Shown here in pieces: positions 1 to 7,521 of a stretch of DNA of 64,000 nt (position 1 is the stretch's first letter; every line of letters begins with the position of its first letter). Under the pieces are notes generated by a model that saw only the letters and a program-made list of their open reading frames with translations, was not told the origin of the DNA and did not search any database. Source of the DNA: an uncultured Clostridia bacterium. Its GTDB lineage: Bacteria > Bacillota > Clostridia > Christensenellales > Borkfalkiaceae. The position numbers and the translations under genes were made by a program. The stretch is from contig CALVHS010000019.1 in the NCBI GenBank assembly GCA_944328665.1, forward strand, positions 1 to 64,000, read 5' to 3'.

Positions 1-463
1 AGATGCCGAAAATGCCGCCGACGGCGAAGACCATCCACACGTTGCCCTCCGCCCATACAGCCGCCGCATGCAGGGGATCGAAGAGCAGATACACGAATCC
101 CGCCGCGATCATCCCCCACAGCAGAGAAAAGAGGGGGCAGACGATCCCCTGCAAATTGCCCCGTCTGTCCGAATAATCCCACAGCTTGATCTTCATGCAC
201 TTGATAAAGATGAGCCCCGTGACATATTCGAGCAGGGTCAGCGCGGCCAAAAGCAGCAGCACGAGCGCCCAGCGGGGCAGCGGGATAAAGCACGCGCCGT
301 ATAAAAGCAGGGTGCCGCAGCCATACATCGGCAGGTACGGGCCGTTCAAAAAGCCGGGATTGATCCACTTTTTGGCGCTGAAAAAACGGCGGAAAAAGAG
401 TTCGAGCACCCAGCCGCCGACGCTGCCGAGCATGAATAAAAAGGCGAGGCGGAAAAAGAGCAT
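1..463 (-). CDS. CmpB-type putative ABC transporter permease, 3' end beyond window
   Basis: This is the N-terminal part (about 154 residues) of a multi-pass membrane protein that continues past the left edge. My own translation gives hydrophobic segments separated by motifs I associate with the clostridial CmpB-type putative ABC permease family (PF06541): GGWVLE near residue 17, NPGFLNGPYLPMYGCG near 38-53, LLEYVTG, KLWDYSD, and GIVCPLFSLLWG. The start is the ATG at 463. It has GGGGAG just upstream, and the ftsY stop lies in the same frame 15 bases earlier, so no longer start is possible. It is the last visible gene of the mrnC-to-ftsY operon. The family is clear; the substrate is unknown. 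Confidence 0.8.
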   Translation of the reverse strand, partial: MLFFRLAFLFMLGSVGGWVLELFFRRFFSAKKWINPGFLNGPYLPMYGCGTLLLYGACFIPLPRWALVLLLLAALTLLEYVTGLIFIKCMKIKLWDYSDRRGNLQGIVCPLFSLLWGMIAAGFVYLLFDPLHAAAVWAEGNVWMVFAVGGIFGI

Positions 464-475
464 GTCGGGCTCCCC

Positions 476-1372
476 TTACACGATGCCTTCCGTGAATTCT
501 TCCGCGTCGAAAAGCTGCAGATCGTCGAGTTTTTCGCCCGTGCCCACAAAGACGACGGGGATCTTCAGTTCTCCGCACAGAGAGACGACGAAGCCGCCCT
601 TCGCCGTACCGTCCAACTTGGTCAGCACGATGCCGTCGAGGTCGACCGCCTCGTCGAAGATGCGCGCCTGCGAGAGGGCGTTTTGCCCCGTGGTCGCGTC
701 CAAGACCAAAAACTTATAAAAATGCGCCTCGGGATAGTCCCTTTCCACCACGCGCCCCATCTTTTTCAACTCTTCCATGAGGTTCGCCTTGACGTGCAGC
801 CTGCCCGCCGTATCGACGATGACCACGTCCGTCTTTTTGGCTTTGGCGGAAGACACGGCATCATAGACGACCGCGGAGGGATCGCTCCCCTCCTCGTGCT
901 TGACGACGCGCACCTTCGCCCTGTCCGCCCAAACGGAAAGCTGATCGGCAGCCGCCGCGCGGAACGTATCCGCCGCCGCCAGCGTGACGCTCTTTTTTTC
1001 CCGGACGAAATAATGGGCAAGTTTGCCGATGGTCGTCGTCTTGCCCACGCCGTTGACGCCGACTAGCATCATGACGGCGGGATACTCGATCTTCGGCACT
1101 TCCGCTTCGCAGAGGGTATCCTCGATGACGTCTTTCAAAAGATCGACGACAAATTCTCTGTCTTTGAGCTTTTCCGCCTTTGCCTCGGCGCGGATTTGCC
1201 CGATGATGTCCTCCGCGGTCGTCACGGAAATGTCCGCGGAGATGAGGATCTCTTCCAGTTCGTCATAAAAATCGTCCCCGAGTTTGTTTTTGGCAAACAG
1301 CGCCGAAAGTTTGGAAGAGATATTGTCGCGCGTCTTTTTGAGCGCGCCGACGATCTTGCCGAAAAATCCCAT
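476..1372 (-). CDS. ftsY: Signal recognition particle receptor FtsY
   Basis: GTPase that docks SRP-bound ribosomes at the membrane for co-translational protein insertion. The 298-residue protein is essentially the NG domain: a four-helix N domain (about 1-90), the P-loop GVNGVGKT at about 105-112, DTAGRLH near 190, and the TKLDGTAKGG guanine-specificity and closing motif near 250. The acidic A domain found in some proteobacterial FtsY is absent, as usual in Bacillota. The ATG at 1372 follows an AGGAGC site. It lies downstream of gpsA, separated by 60 bases containing a GC-rich hairpin. Given the many exported giant proteins in this window, SRP targeting should be heavily used here, but that link is inference. 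Confidence 0.97.
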   Translation of the reverse strand: MGFFGKIVGALKKTRDNISSKLSALFAKNKLGDDFYDELEEILISADISVTTAEDIIGQIRAEAKAEKLKDREFVVDLLKDVIEDTLCEAEVPKIEYPAVMMLVGVNGVGKTTTIGKLAHYFVREKKSVTLAAADTFRAAAADQLSVWADRAKVRVVKHEEGSDPSAVVYDAVSSAKAKKTDVVIVDTAGRLHVKANLMEELKKMGRVVERDYPEAHFYKFLVLDATTGQNALSQARIFDEAVDLDGIVLTKLDGTAKGGFVVSLCGELKIPVVFVGTGEKLDDLQLFDAEEFTEGIV

Positions 1373-1405
1373 GATAGCTCCTTTTTGATCGACAAAAACA
1401 GCTTT

Positions 1406-1427
1406 GCGCGGGCGGGCACGCCCGCGC
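1406..1427 (-). terminator. GC-rich hairpin between gpsA and ftsY
   Basis: Perfect 9-bp inverted repeat (1406-1414 with 1419-1427) with a 4-base loop just after the gpsA stop. On the minus strand the stem is followed by AAAGCTG and then a short TTTTT, so the U-tract is displaced. It could be a weak terminator or attenuator that lowers ftsY transcription, or a 3'-end stabiliser for gpsA mRNA. Confidence 0.4.
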
Positions 1428-1432
1428 GGATG

Positions 1433-2428
1433 TCAAAATTCGAACTTCGTATCCCGCGAAAAGAGCCGCGCGATGCGTTCCATGCACAGGGACTTCCATC
1501 CCTCGCCCGTCTGCGGCTTTTCGCTAAAGCAGACGTCGTACACGGCGTCGGTGATGGGAAGTTCCACACCCGTCTTTTCGCCTAATTTTTTCATCGCCGC
1601 GGCGGTCATCACGCCTTCGGCGAGCTTTTCGAATTTCTGCCCCTTCACAAGCATCTCCCCGTACATGCGGTTGTGCGAATGGCGGGAAAAGAGGGTCGTC
1701 TCGTAATCGCCGAGATGTGCCAGCCCGTAAGCGGACAATTCGTTGCCGCCGAGCGCTTTGATCAGCCGCGCCACCTCCCGCGCGCCGCGGGACATGAGCG
1801 GGCCTTTGAGGGTGGAGACGCCGCCGCCGTCCAAGATGCCCGCGGCAATGCCCATGACGTTCTTTGCAGCCGCGCCGATCTCGGTGCCGATGATGTCGTT
1901 GCCGTAATAAAAGCGGATCAGTTCGCTCTTGAAGTCGTCGGCGAGCGCCTTTTTCAGCGCCGTGTTGTGGCTGTCGATGACCATGCAGTTGGGGATGCCC
2001 GCCGTAAAATCCTGAATATGCCCGGGGCCGACCCAAACGGCGATCTTCTCTGCGTCGACGCCCGCTCCGATCATGATCTCGGAGAGGCGGCAGCCCGTCT
2101 CCACCTCGATGCCCTTCATGCAGAGCACGAAGATCTTGTCCGCAATGTCCGCACAATTTTTGATCCGCTCGATAAAGCCGCGCAGCCCCTGCGAACTGAT
2201 GGAAATGATGACGATCTCGGCGCGCCCGACGGCGGCGGCGAGGTCGCATGTCAGCGTGATGGAAGGGTGCAGCGTGACATATTCGTTTTTGCCCGTCTCT
2301 TTGAGAACGCGGTAAGAATAGTCCTCCTCCGGCCCCCACGACCAGACCTGCTTCCCTTTTTTGGCGGCGAGGTACCAGGCGATGAACGAGCCCCAGCGCC
2401 CGCAGCCGAGAACGGAAACGCGATCCAT
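1433..2428 (-). CDS. gpsA: NAD(P)-dependent glycerol-3-phosphate dehydrogenase (divergent)
   Basis: Reduces dihydroxyacetone phosphate to sn-glycerol 3-phosphate for phospholipid synthesis in the cytoplasm. The 331-residue protein has the Rossmann motif GCGRWG near residue 8, a KGIE..TG segment with the conserved Lys, and KNVMGIAAG with the second conserved Lys. Near residue 255 it has GDYETTLFSRHSHNR, matching the GpsA phosphate-binding region. The usual GPSFA..V..G.PT segment reads GPGHIQDFTAGIPN, so this is a divergent branch. The ATG at 2428 is chosen because GGAGG precedes it by 6 bases; an in-frame start at 2458 has no comparable site. It sits between recR and ftsY in one operon. Confidence 0.85.
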   Translation of the reverse strand: MDRVSVLGCGRWGSFIAWYLAAKKGKQVWSWGPEEDYSYRVLKETGKNEYVTLHPSITLTCDLAAAVGRAEIVIISISSQGLRGFIERIKNCADIADKIFVLCMKGIEVETGCRLSEIMIGAGVDAEKIAVWVGPGHIQDFTAGIPNCMVIDSHNTALKKALADDFKSELIRFYYGNDIIGTEIGAAAKNVMGIAAGILDGGGVSTLKGPLMSRGAREVARLIKALGGNELSAYGLAHLGDYETTLFSRHSHNRMYGEMLVKGQKFEKLAEGVMTAAAMKKLGEKTGVELPITDAVYDVCFSEKPQTGEGWKSLCMERIARLFSRDTKFEF

Positions 2429-2471
2429 GAAACAACCTCCTTCGGTCAATTCTTCCATAAAAAACCGGACG

Positions 2472-3065
2472 TCAGACTTCTTTGCGCTCGATAAAAGCGC
2501 GGGACAGCGTCACGTCGTCCGTATATTCGATCTCGGAGCCGATGGGGATGCCGCGGCTGAGCCTTGTCACCTTGATGCCGAGCGGCTTGATGAGCCGCGC
2601 GAGGTACATCGCCGTCGCGTCCCCTTCCACGTCGGGATTGGTGGCGACGATGACTTCCTCCACCCCCCCTTCGTTCAGCCGCGCGAGCAATTCACGGATG
2701 CGGATATCGTCGGGGCCGATGCCCTCCATGGGGCTGATCACCCCGTGCAGGACGTGGTATACCCCCTTATATTCATGCAGCTTCTCGAGGGCGATGACGT
2801 CCTTGGGCTCTTTGACGACACAGATCGTCCGCTTGTCCCGCTCGCGGCAGATATCGCAGATCTCGCTTTCGGTAAAATTGCCGCAGACCTTGCAATACCT
2901 GACCTTTTTTTTGACATTGAGGATAGCGGCGGCAAATTCCTGCGCCTCGCTCTCACTCATGCCGATGACCTTATACGCATAGCGCTGGGCGCTCTTTTTC
3001 CCCACGCCCGGCAGCTTGGAAAACTCGTTGATGAGCCTGCCGATCGGCTCGATATAGACCTGCAT
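2472..3065 (-). CDS. recR: Recombination mediator RecR
   Basis: DNA-binding ring protein that works with RecO/RecF to load RecA at gaps. The 197 residues show the expected order: an N-terminal helix-hairpin-helix segment (LPGVGKKSAQRYAY, about 18-31), a C4 zinc finger with CKVCG at about 57 and CDIC about 11 residues on, and a Toprim domain starting near VVKEPKD (about 83). The length matches the family. The ybaB stop codon directly abuts this ATG (TAAATG). The dnaX-ybaB-recR order is one of the most conserved gene strings in Bacillota, which supports all three calls. Confidence 0.97.
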   Translation of the reverse strand: MQVYIEPIGRLINEFSKLPGVGKKSAQRYAYKVIGMSESEAQEFAAAILNVKKKVRYCKVCGNFTESEICDICRERDKRTICVVKEPKDVIALEKLHEYKGVYHVLHGVISPMEGIGPDDIRIRELLARLNEGGVEEVIVATNPDVEGDATAMYLARLIKPLGIKVTRLSRGIPIGSEIEYTDDVTLSRAFIERKEV

Positions 3066-3401
3066 TTACAGCAGTCCTCCCATGCCGCCCATGCCGCCGA
3101 AGGGAGACATCTTCTCCTTATACACCTCGTCCGCCTTTTTATAGCCGTCGAGGATGGCAGCCATGATGAGATCTTCCAGCATTTCGACGTCCTCCGGGTC
3201 GACCACCTTCGGGTCGAGCTCGATGCCGTCGACGATCTTTTTGGCGTTCATGTATACGACGACCGCCTCGCCGCCGCTCGTGCCGACGATCTCCCAATCG
3301 TCGAGCAATTTTTCCGTTTCCTGCAGCTGTTCCTGCATTTTTTGCGCCTGCTTCATGAGATTCTGCATATTGCCTCCCATGCCGCCCTTGAAAGATGCCA
3401 T
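3066..3401 (-). CDS. YbaB/EbfC family nucleoid-associated protein
   Basis: Small dimeric DNA-binding protein of 111 residues. The N-terminus is rich in Gly and Met (GGMGGNMQNLMKQAQKMQ), followed by an amphipathic helix (EQLQETEKLL) and the conserved core containing GTSGGEAV.V and ELDP.VVDPEDVEMLEDLI. The C-terminal tail is again Gly/Met-rich (FGGMGGMGGLL). It lies 12 bases after dnaX and directly abuts recR, consistent with co-regulated replication and repair functions. The ATG follows a GGAGAAAAG site. Confidence 0.95.
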   Translation of the reverse strand: MASFKGGMGGNMQNLMKQAQKMQEQLQETEKLLDDWEIVGTSGGEAVVVYMNAKKIVDGIELDPKVVDPEDVEMLEDLIMAAILDGYKKADEVYKEKMSPFGGMGGMGGLL

Positions 3402-3413
3402 TTGCTTTTCTCC

Positions 3414-5027
3414 TTATTTTTCCTGAATATCCGTGCCCGAAAAATTCCTTTTCAGGCGTTCGATGTCCTCGTCCGTCCGGTCTTCCCGCGCACTTTTGCA
3501 GCGGATGGCAAAATCGGTGATGCCGATGCTCTCCAACGCCGCGGCGACGCTCTTATGATGCGCTTCGCGGCAGAGGGAACGGTAGATGACCTCGTTCGAG
3601 GCGGTGAGCACGAAGGTATCCCCCTCGAAAGAGGGTTCGAGATCCTGACACATCGTAAACAGCACCCCGTTTTTGGCATTCGCGCGCAGCGCCCGCATAA
3701 AGTAACCGAAAGCGCCTTTGCGCTTGTCGGGGGAGAGCGCGTCCACCCTTTCCGCCGCACGGCGCGCGGGCGGGGCGACAGGTTCGGGCGGCGGCTCGTC
3801 AAAGGGCGCTTCCTCGAAAGGCGCCTCCTCCAACGCGGGCGCACGCGCCTCCCGCGCGGGAGAGGCGGAAACCGCCCCGCCGCGCAGCTTTTCTTCGAGC
3901 GCGTCCAGCCGCCTGGCGATAGAGAGCTCGTCAAGATCGGCTGCGGGCAGGCATGCCTTGACGAGCGCCGTTTCAAAAACGATGCGCGGAGAAAGCGAAT
4001 AGCGAAGATCCGCTTCGATCCCCGTGAAGATCTCCGCCGCGCGCAGGATCTTCCGCCCGTCCGCCGCCGCGGCGATGCGCGAGATCTGCGCGAACATCTC
4101 CGCGGGAAGGTTGAGGATGCCGTTCGCGTTGCGGCAGGATCCGGCGACGGAGCAGTAGTTGATGCATTGCAAAAGATCTTTCGTCAGTACGCCCACCCCC
4201 TTGCCGGAAGAGAGGAGCTGCTCCGTCTTCGTAAGGGCGTCCGACACGTTTTCCGTCAAGATCGCCTCGCTCAGTTTTGCGATCTCGTCGAAGTCCGCGG
4301 CGCCCAGCACTTCATTGACATCCGCATACGTGAGCGTTCCGCGGCTGTACGAGACGCAGATATCGGCGATGGAGAGCATATCGCGCACGCTTCCCGCCCC
4401 CGCGCGGGCGATGACAGAGACAGCTTCTTCCTCGTACTCCTTTCCGATCTCCCGCAGGATCCTTTTCAGGTGTTCTTCCAGATCCTTTTGCGGGATGAGC
4501 TTGAAATCGAAGCGCATACAGCGGGAGAGGATGGTCGCGGGCAGCTTTTGCGGTTCCGTGGTCGCCAAAATGAACACGGCGTGTTTGGGCGGCTCTTCCA
4601 GCGTCTTTAAGAGGGCGTTGAATGCGGAATCGGAAAGCATGTGCACTTCGTCGACGATGTACACCTTGTAGCGCGCCGCCACGGGCGGGTACTGTACCTT
4701 TTCGCGCAGGTCGCGCATCTCGCTGACGCCGTTGTTGGAAGCCGCGTCGATCTCGGTGATGTCCAGATTGGCCGGATCGGAAAGCGCCCTGCACGTCCCG
4801 CACTCGCCGCAGGGCGAGCCGTCGACGGGATGCTCGCAATTGATGGCGCGGGCAAAGATCTTGGCAGTGCTCGTCTTGCCCGTGCCGCGCGGCCCGCAAA
4901 AGAGGTAGGCGTGCCCGACGCGGTCGGTCTCGATCTGGTTGACGAGGATCTTGACGATATGTTCCTGCCGAACAAGCCCCGAAAGGGTGGCAGGACGGAA
5001 TGTGCGGTATAAAGCCTGATATGCCAA
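3414..5027 (-). CDS. dnaX: DNA polymerase III subunit gamma/tau
   Basis: Clamp-loader ATPase of the replicative polymerase, 537 residues. Domains in order: an AAA+ core with GPRGTGKTST near 45-54; a zinc module with one Cys then CGECGTC at about 64-79; DEVHMLS (Walker B) near 126; TTEPQKLP and the SRC sensor near 155-169; the collar domain; and a Pro/Glu-rich linker (about 390-430) before a tau-like C-terminus. The start is a TTG codon at 5027, decoded as MAYQALYRTFRP like other DnaX N-termini, with GGAGGG 9 bases upstream. I saw no obvious A-tract frameshift site for making gamma separately. Confidence 0.97.
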   Translation of the reverse strand: MAYQALYRTFRPATLSGLVRQEHIVKILVNQIETDRVGHAYLFCGPRGTGKTSTAKIFARAINCEHPVDGSPCGECGTCRALSDPANLDITEIDAASNNGVSEMRDLREKVQYPPVAARYKVYIVDEVHMLSDSAFNALLKTLEEPPKHAVFILATTEPQKLPATILSRCMRFDFKLIPQKDLEEHLKRILREIGKEYEEEAVSVIARAGAGSVRDMLSIADICVSYSRGTLTYADVNEVLGAADFDEIAKLSEAILTENVSDALTKTEQLLSSGKGVGVLTKDLLQCINYCSVAGSCRNANGILNLPAEMFAQISRIAAAADGRKILRAAEIFTGIEADLRYSLSPRIVFETALVKACLPAADLDELSIARRLDALEEKLRGGAVSASPAREARAPALEEAPFEEAPFDEPPPEPVAPPARRAAERVDALSPDKRKGAFGYFMRALRANAKNGVLFTMCQDLEPSFEGDTFVLTASNEVIYRSLCREAHHKSVAAALESIGITDFAIRCKSAREDRTDEDIERLKRNFSGTDIQEK

Positions 5028-5044
5028 CGGTATCCCTCCTCAGA

Positions 5045-5599
5045 TCAGCCTTTGACGATCTGCATGATCTTCTTTTTTGCTCGCTGGATGGCGTTGTCCG
5101 CCGACTTGACGGAAACGCCCCTCCTCGCCGCGATGTCGGAGACGGAGAGCCCCTCCATATACAGGACGAGCGACTCGTACTCGCTTGCAGAGAGCGACCC
5201 GCGCACCTGCGTCCAAAATTCTTCCGCCTCTTCCCCCGCGATCAGGGAAGATTCGGGATCTCCCGCGGCGGCGATGTCTCCGTCGCTGCCGTCGGGCAGG
5301 GGCACGCCGCGGTTAAGGGGCAGATGTTTTTTGCGGGAAGCGCTTTTGACCGCCCCCGTGATGCGGCGCCGGATACACAGATAGGCGAAATTTTTGAAGC
5401 TCATCCCCCCCTGCCGAAAATCCGTCACGGCGAGATACAGCCCGATCATGCCCTCCTGCACGAGGTCTTCCGTCTCTCCCCCCTCCAAAAAAAAGCTGCG
5501 CGCACAGCCGCGCACGGCATTTTTGTATTTTTCAAGCAGCTGCCTCGTCGCGCCGCCGTCCCCCGCCTGCGCGGCGAGGGCGAGCTGTTCGTCCGTCAT
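5045..5599 (-). CDS. sigH: SigH-like RNA polymerase sigma factor
   Basis: A 184-residue sigma-70 family factor. Region 2 runs over about 10-90, with ETEDLVQEGMIGLY (core binding) followed by FKNFAYLCIRRRI (-10 recognition). Region 4 covers about 130-180 and ends in the helix-turn-helix SDIAARRGVSVKSADNAIQRAKKKI, close to the Spo0H C-terminus. The start overlaps the rlmB stop by 4 bases (ATGA). In Bacillus, sigH lies downstream of mrnC-rlmB-yacP; here yacP is missing and dnaX follows. By family knowledge SigH drives early sporulation and stationary-phase genes. An alternative is another sigma factor of the SigH/SigI size class, but synteny favours SigH. Confidence 0.85.
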   Translation of the reverse strand: MTDEQLALAAQAGDGGATRQLLEKYKNAVRGCARSFFLEGGETEDLVQEGMIGLYLAVTDFRQGGMSFKNFAYLCIRRRITGAVKSASRKKHLPLNRGVPLPDGSDGDIAAAGDPESSLIAGEEAEEFWTQVRGSLSASEYESLVLYMEGLSVSDIAARRGVSVKSADNAIQRAKKKIMQIVKG

Positions 5600-6306
5600 C
5601 TTCTCTGCCTCACCGCCTCATATACGGCGATACCCAACGCGACGGACGCATTGAGCGAATTGACCTTGCCCGCGAGGGGCAGGGACAAAACCTTGTCGCA
5701 TTTCTTTTTCGTCAGCGGGGAGACGCCGCTGTTTTCTCCGCCGACGACGAGAGCGATATCCCCCGTGAGGTCGCTCGCATAGATGTCCTCCCCGTCCGCT
5801 TCCAGCGCGTACACCCAAAAGCCCCGCTTTTTCAGTTCATCCACCGCGTAGTTGATGCCGGGCACGCGCGCCACCTTGATATGGCTCGCCGCCCCTTCGC
5901 TGATGCGCACCGCCGCACCCGTGACCTGCGCGCTCTTATTTTTGGGGATGATCACCCCGTCCGCGCCCGCACATTCCGCCACGCGCAGGATACTGCCGAG
6001 GTTATGCACGTCCTCTACGCCGTCACACAACACGAGGAGGCGCGGCCCCGCCTTCGGCGCGCACAATTCGGAAAAGTCCGCATACGCATACTCGGAGACG
6101 AAGGCGATCACGCCCTGGCATCTGCCCGTCTCGCTCTCCTTATCCAACAGGCGGGCGTCTGCAAACTGCACGCGCACGTTCTTTCCGCGCGCGAGCGCAA
6201 AGATCCGCCCCAGAGAGCCGTCCGCGCCCTTTAGCAGCATGATCTTGTCGATATCTTTGTCCGTTTTGAGAAGTTCCAAAACGGCGTTCCTGCCCTCGAT
6301 CTTCAT
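5596..6306 (-). CDS. rlmB: 23S rRNA (guanosine-2'-O)-methyltransferase RlmB
   Basis: SPOUT (SpoU) family methyltransferase that 2'-O-methylates G2251 of 23S rRNA in the P-loop region. The 236-residue protein has an N-terminal substrate-binding domain (EGRNAVLELL at the start). The trefoil-knot catalytic domain carries DGVEDVHNLGSILR near 114-127 (motif 1), VVGGENSGVSPLTKKKCD near 190-207 (motif 2) and LNASVALGIAVYEA near 217-230 (motif 3). It overlaps mrnC upstream and sigH downstream by 4 bases each, giving a tightly coupled mrnC-rlmB-sigH unit. Confidence 0.95.
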   Translation of the reverse strand: MKIEGRNAVLELLKTDKDIDKIMLLKGADGSLGRIFALARGKNVRVQFADARLLDKESETGRCQGVIAFVSEYAYADFSELCAPKAGPRLLVLCDGVEDVHNLGSILRVAECAGADGVIIPKNKSAQVTGAAVRISEGAASHIKVARVPGINYAVDELKKRGFWVYALEADGEDIYASDLTGDIALVVGGENSGVSPLTKKKCDKVLSLPLAGKVNSLNASVALGIAVYEAVRQRR

Positions 6307-6695
6307 AATCCTTCCGATAATAACTGTGCGATCCTCGCATACTCTCCGGCGAGATACAAAAAGCCGACGACCGCCTCCAACCCCGTTGAAAGGTTGTATT
6401 CTGCGACGCTGGCGTGTTTGCTTTTGGTCGGCTTTTTAGCGTTGCGCCCGCGCAAAAAGATCTCCCGTTCTTCCTCGGTGAGTTTTTCTTCTATCTTAGA
6501 AAAGAGCGCCGCCTGTCCCTTTGCCGAGACTTGCGCCGCCGACAGCTTTTGCAGCATGCCCGTCTTATGATCGGAGGAGAAAACGAGCGATTCCCGCACA
6601 TAGAGGGAATAAGCGGCATCCCCCACAAAGGCGAGCACGACGGGAGAAAGCTGCGCCGCACGCTCCCGCTCCATGACCGCGTTGAATGGTATCAT
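6303..6695 (-). CDS. mrnC: Mini-ribonuclease III
   Basis: Dimeric RNase III-like enzyme without a dsRNA-binding domain, which matures 23S rRNA ends in Bacillota. The catalytic region is LAFVGDAAYSLYVRESL near 15-31. KGQAALF, FLRGRNAK and YNLSTGLEAVVGFLYL follow; the last is the second RNase III signature, with its conserved Glu. The start needs thought: the -10 box TATAAT ends 6 bases before the ATG at 6695, so the predicted transcript begins at or next to this codon (leaderless). The N-terminus MIPFNAV aligns well with Bacillus MLEFDTI. A later ATG at 6674 has no clear ribosome site. First gene of the housekeeping operon. Confidence 0.9.
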   Translation of the reverse strand: MIPFNAVMERERAAQLSPVVLAFVGDAAYSLYVRESLVFSSDHKTGMLQKLSAAQVSAKGQAALFSKIEEKLTEEEREIFLRGRNAKKPTKSKHASVAEYNLSTGLEAVVGFLYLAGEYARIAQLLSEGL

Positions 6696-6701
6696 ACGCA
6701 A

Positions 6702-6730
6702 ATTATAGCACATCCGGAGAAAAAATTCAA
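6702..6730 (-). promoter_or_regulatory. Sigma-A-type promoter of the mrnC operon
   Basis: -35 TTGAAT at 6730-6725, a 17-base spacer, and a perfect -10 TATAAT at 6707-6702. The predicted start of transcription falls near 6695, at the mrnC ATG. It lies directly after the cwlD terminator and appears to drive the whole housekeeping operon to the left edge. Confidence 0.85.
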
Positions 6731-6751
6731 CATCCGCGGGGCAGTTTCAGG

Positions 6752-6786
6752 AAAAAACGCCCGCCTTTACGATAAAAAGGCGAGCG
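6752..6786 (-). terminator. Intrinsic terminator overlapping the end of cwlD
   Basis: Eleven-base-pair stem (6776-6786 with 6758-6768, one G-U pair) with a 7-base loop, followed on the minus strand by TTTTTT (6757-6752). The upstream arm lies within the last codons of cwlD, so coding and termination sequence are shared. Confidence 0.85.
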
Positions 6787-7444
6787 TGCCGCGAAAGATG
6801 GCTGCGGAAAGTTTTTTCCGGTAAGAGGCGTCCGAAAGCAGCTTTTCGTCCTCCGCGTTGGAAAGGAAGCCGCATTCCACGATGACGGAGGGGAAATTGG
6901 TACAGGAAAGCATATAATAATCGCCTGCGAGCGGGGCGTGCCCCCGCCCCGAAAGGCCGTTCAGTTCCTTTTGGATGCAGCGGGCGAGCTGTTCCCCCGA
7001 AGGGCTGCCCGGGCGGTAAAACACCTGCCCGCCGCGGCGGGAGGCGTCGGCGGGAAAAGAGTTTTGATGCACGGAGAGCATGGCGGCGGGCTGCGCGCGG
7101 CGGATGATCTCGCGCCGCTTTTCCATATCCCTGCGCTTGAATCCCTTGCCGGGCAGCCCGTACAGCCCCCCTTCCCCCGTGCGCGTCAGCACGACGCGAA
7201 AGCCCGCCCCCTCGAACTCTTCCTTGAGGGCATAGACGAGGGCGAGGTTGATCTCGCTCTCTTTGGCGCCCGCCCCGCCCGTCACGCCGCCGTCGATGCC
7301 GCCGTGGCCCGCGTCGAGCACCACCGTAAAGAGGGCGGCGGAAGCCCGCTCCGCCGCGGCAAAGGAGAACAAAAAGGAAAGGAGCAAGAGCACCGCCGCA
7401 CAGAAAGCCGCCGCGGCGATCGCCCTTTTGTTTGCGGCAAAAAT
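6767..7444 (-). CDS. cwlD: N-acetylmuramoyl-L-alanine amidase, CwlD type
   Basis: Zinc amidase (Amidase_3) that by homology removes the peptide from muramic acid during spore-cortex muramic-lactam formation. Zinc ligands and the catalytic Glu are visible: DAGHGGIDGG, the Glu in GAKESEIN, MLSVHQNSF and IVECGFLSN. Start choice: a strong GGAGGTGAT site lies 7 bases before an in-frame ATT at 7444. Using it gives FAANKRA plus a long hydrophobic stretch, a classic signal peptide, and 225 residues. The first conventional in-frame start, GTG at 7393, has no good ribosome site and removes the basic n-region. ATT initiation is unusual but favoured here. It ends in a terminator of its own. Confidence 0.88.
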   Translation of the reverse strand: MFAANKRAIAAAAFCAAVLLLLSFLFSFAAAERASAALFTVVLDAGHGGIDGGVTGGAGAKESEINLALVYALKEEFEGAGFRVVLTRTGEGGLYGLPGKGFKRRDMEKRREIIRRAQPAAMLSVHQNSFPADASRRGGQVFYRPGSPSGEQLARCIQKELNGLSGRGHAPLAGDYYMLSCTNFPSVIVECGFLSNAEDEKLLSDASYRKKLSAAIFRGTLAFLS

Positions 7445-7521
7445 AAGATCACCTCCCCGCCCGAAGGCAGAGCCTGTGCTCTATTTGTATGCAAAACGCC
7501 TCTCCGTCAGAACGGGGCGCG

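Noticed and set aside
2361-4610. Long plus-strand open frame of 749 codons
   Set aside because: It is the antisense of recR, ybaB and dnaX, which carry clear family motifs. The translation is Arg/Asp/His-rich with no domain.
3414-5027. Programmed frameshift in dnaX
   Set aside because: No run of six or more A with a following stem was seen in the coding strand at the expected place.
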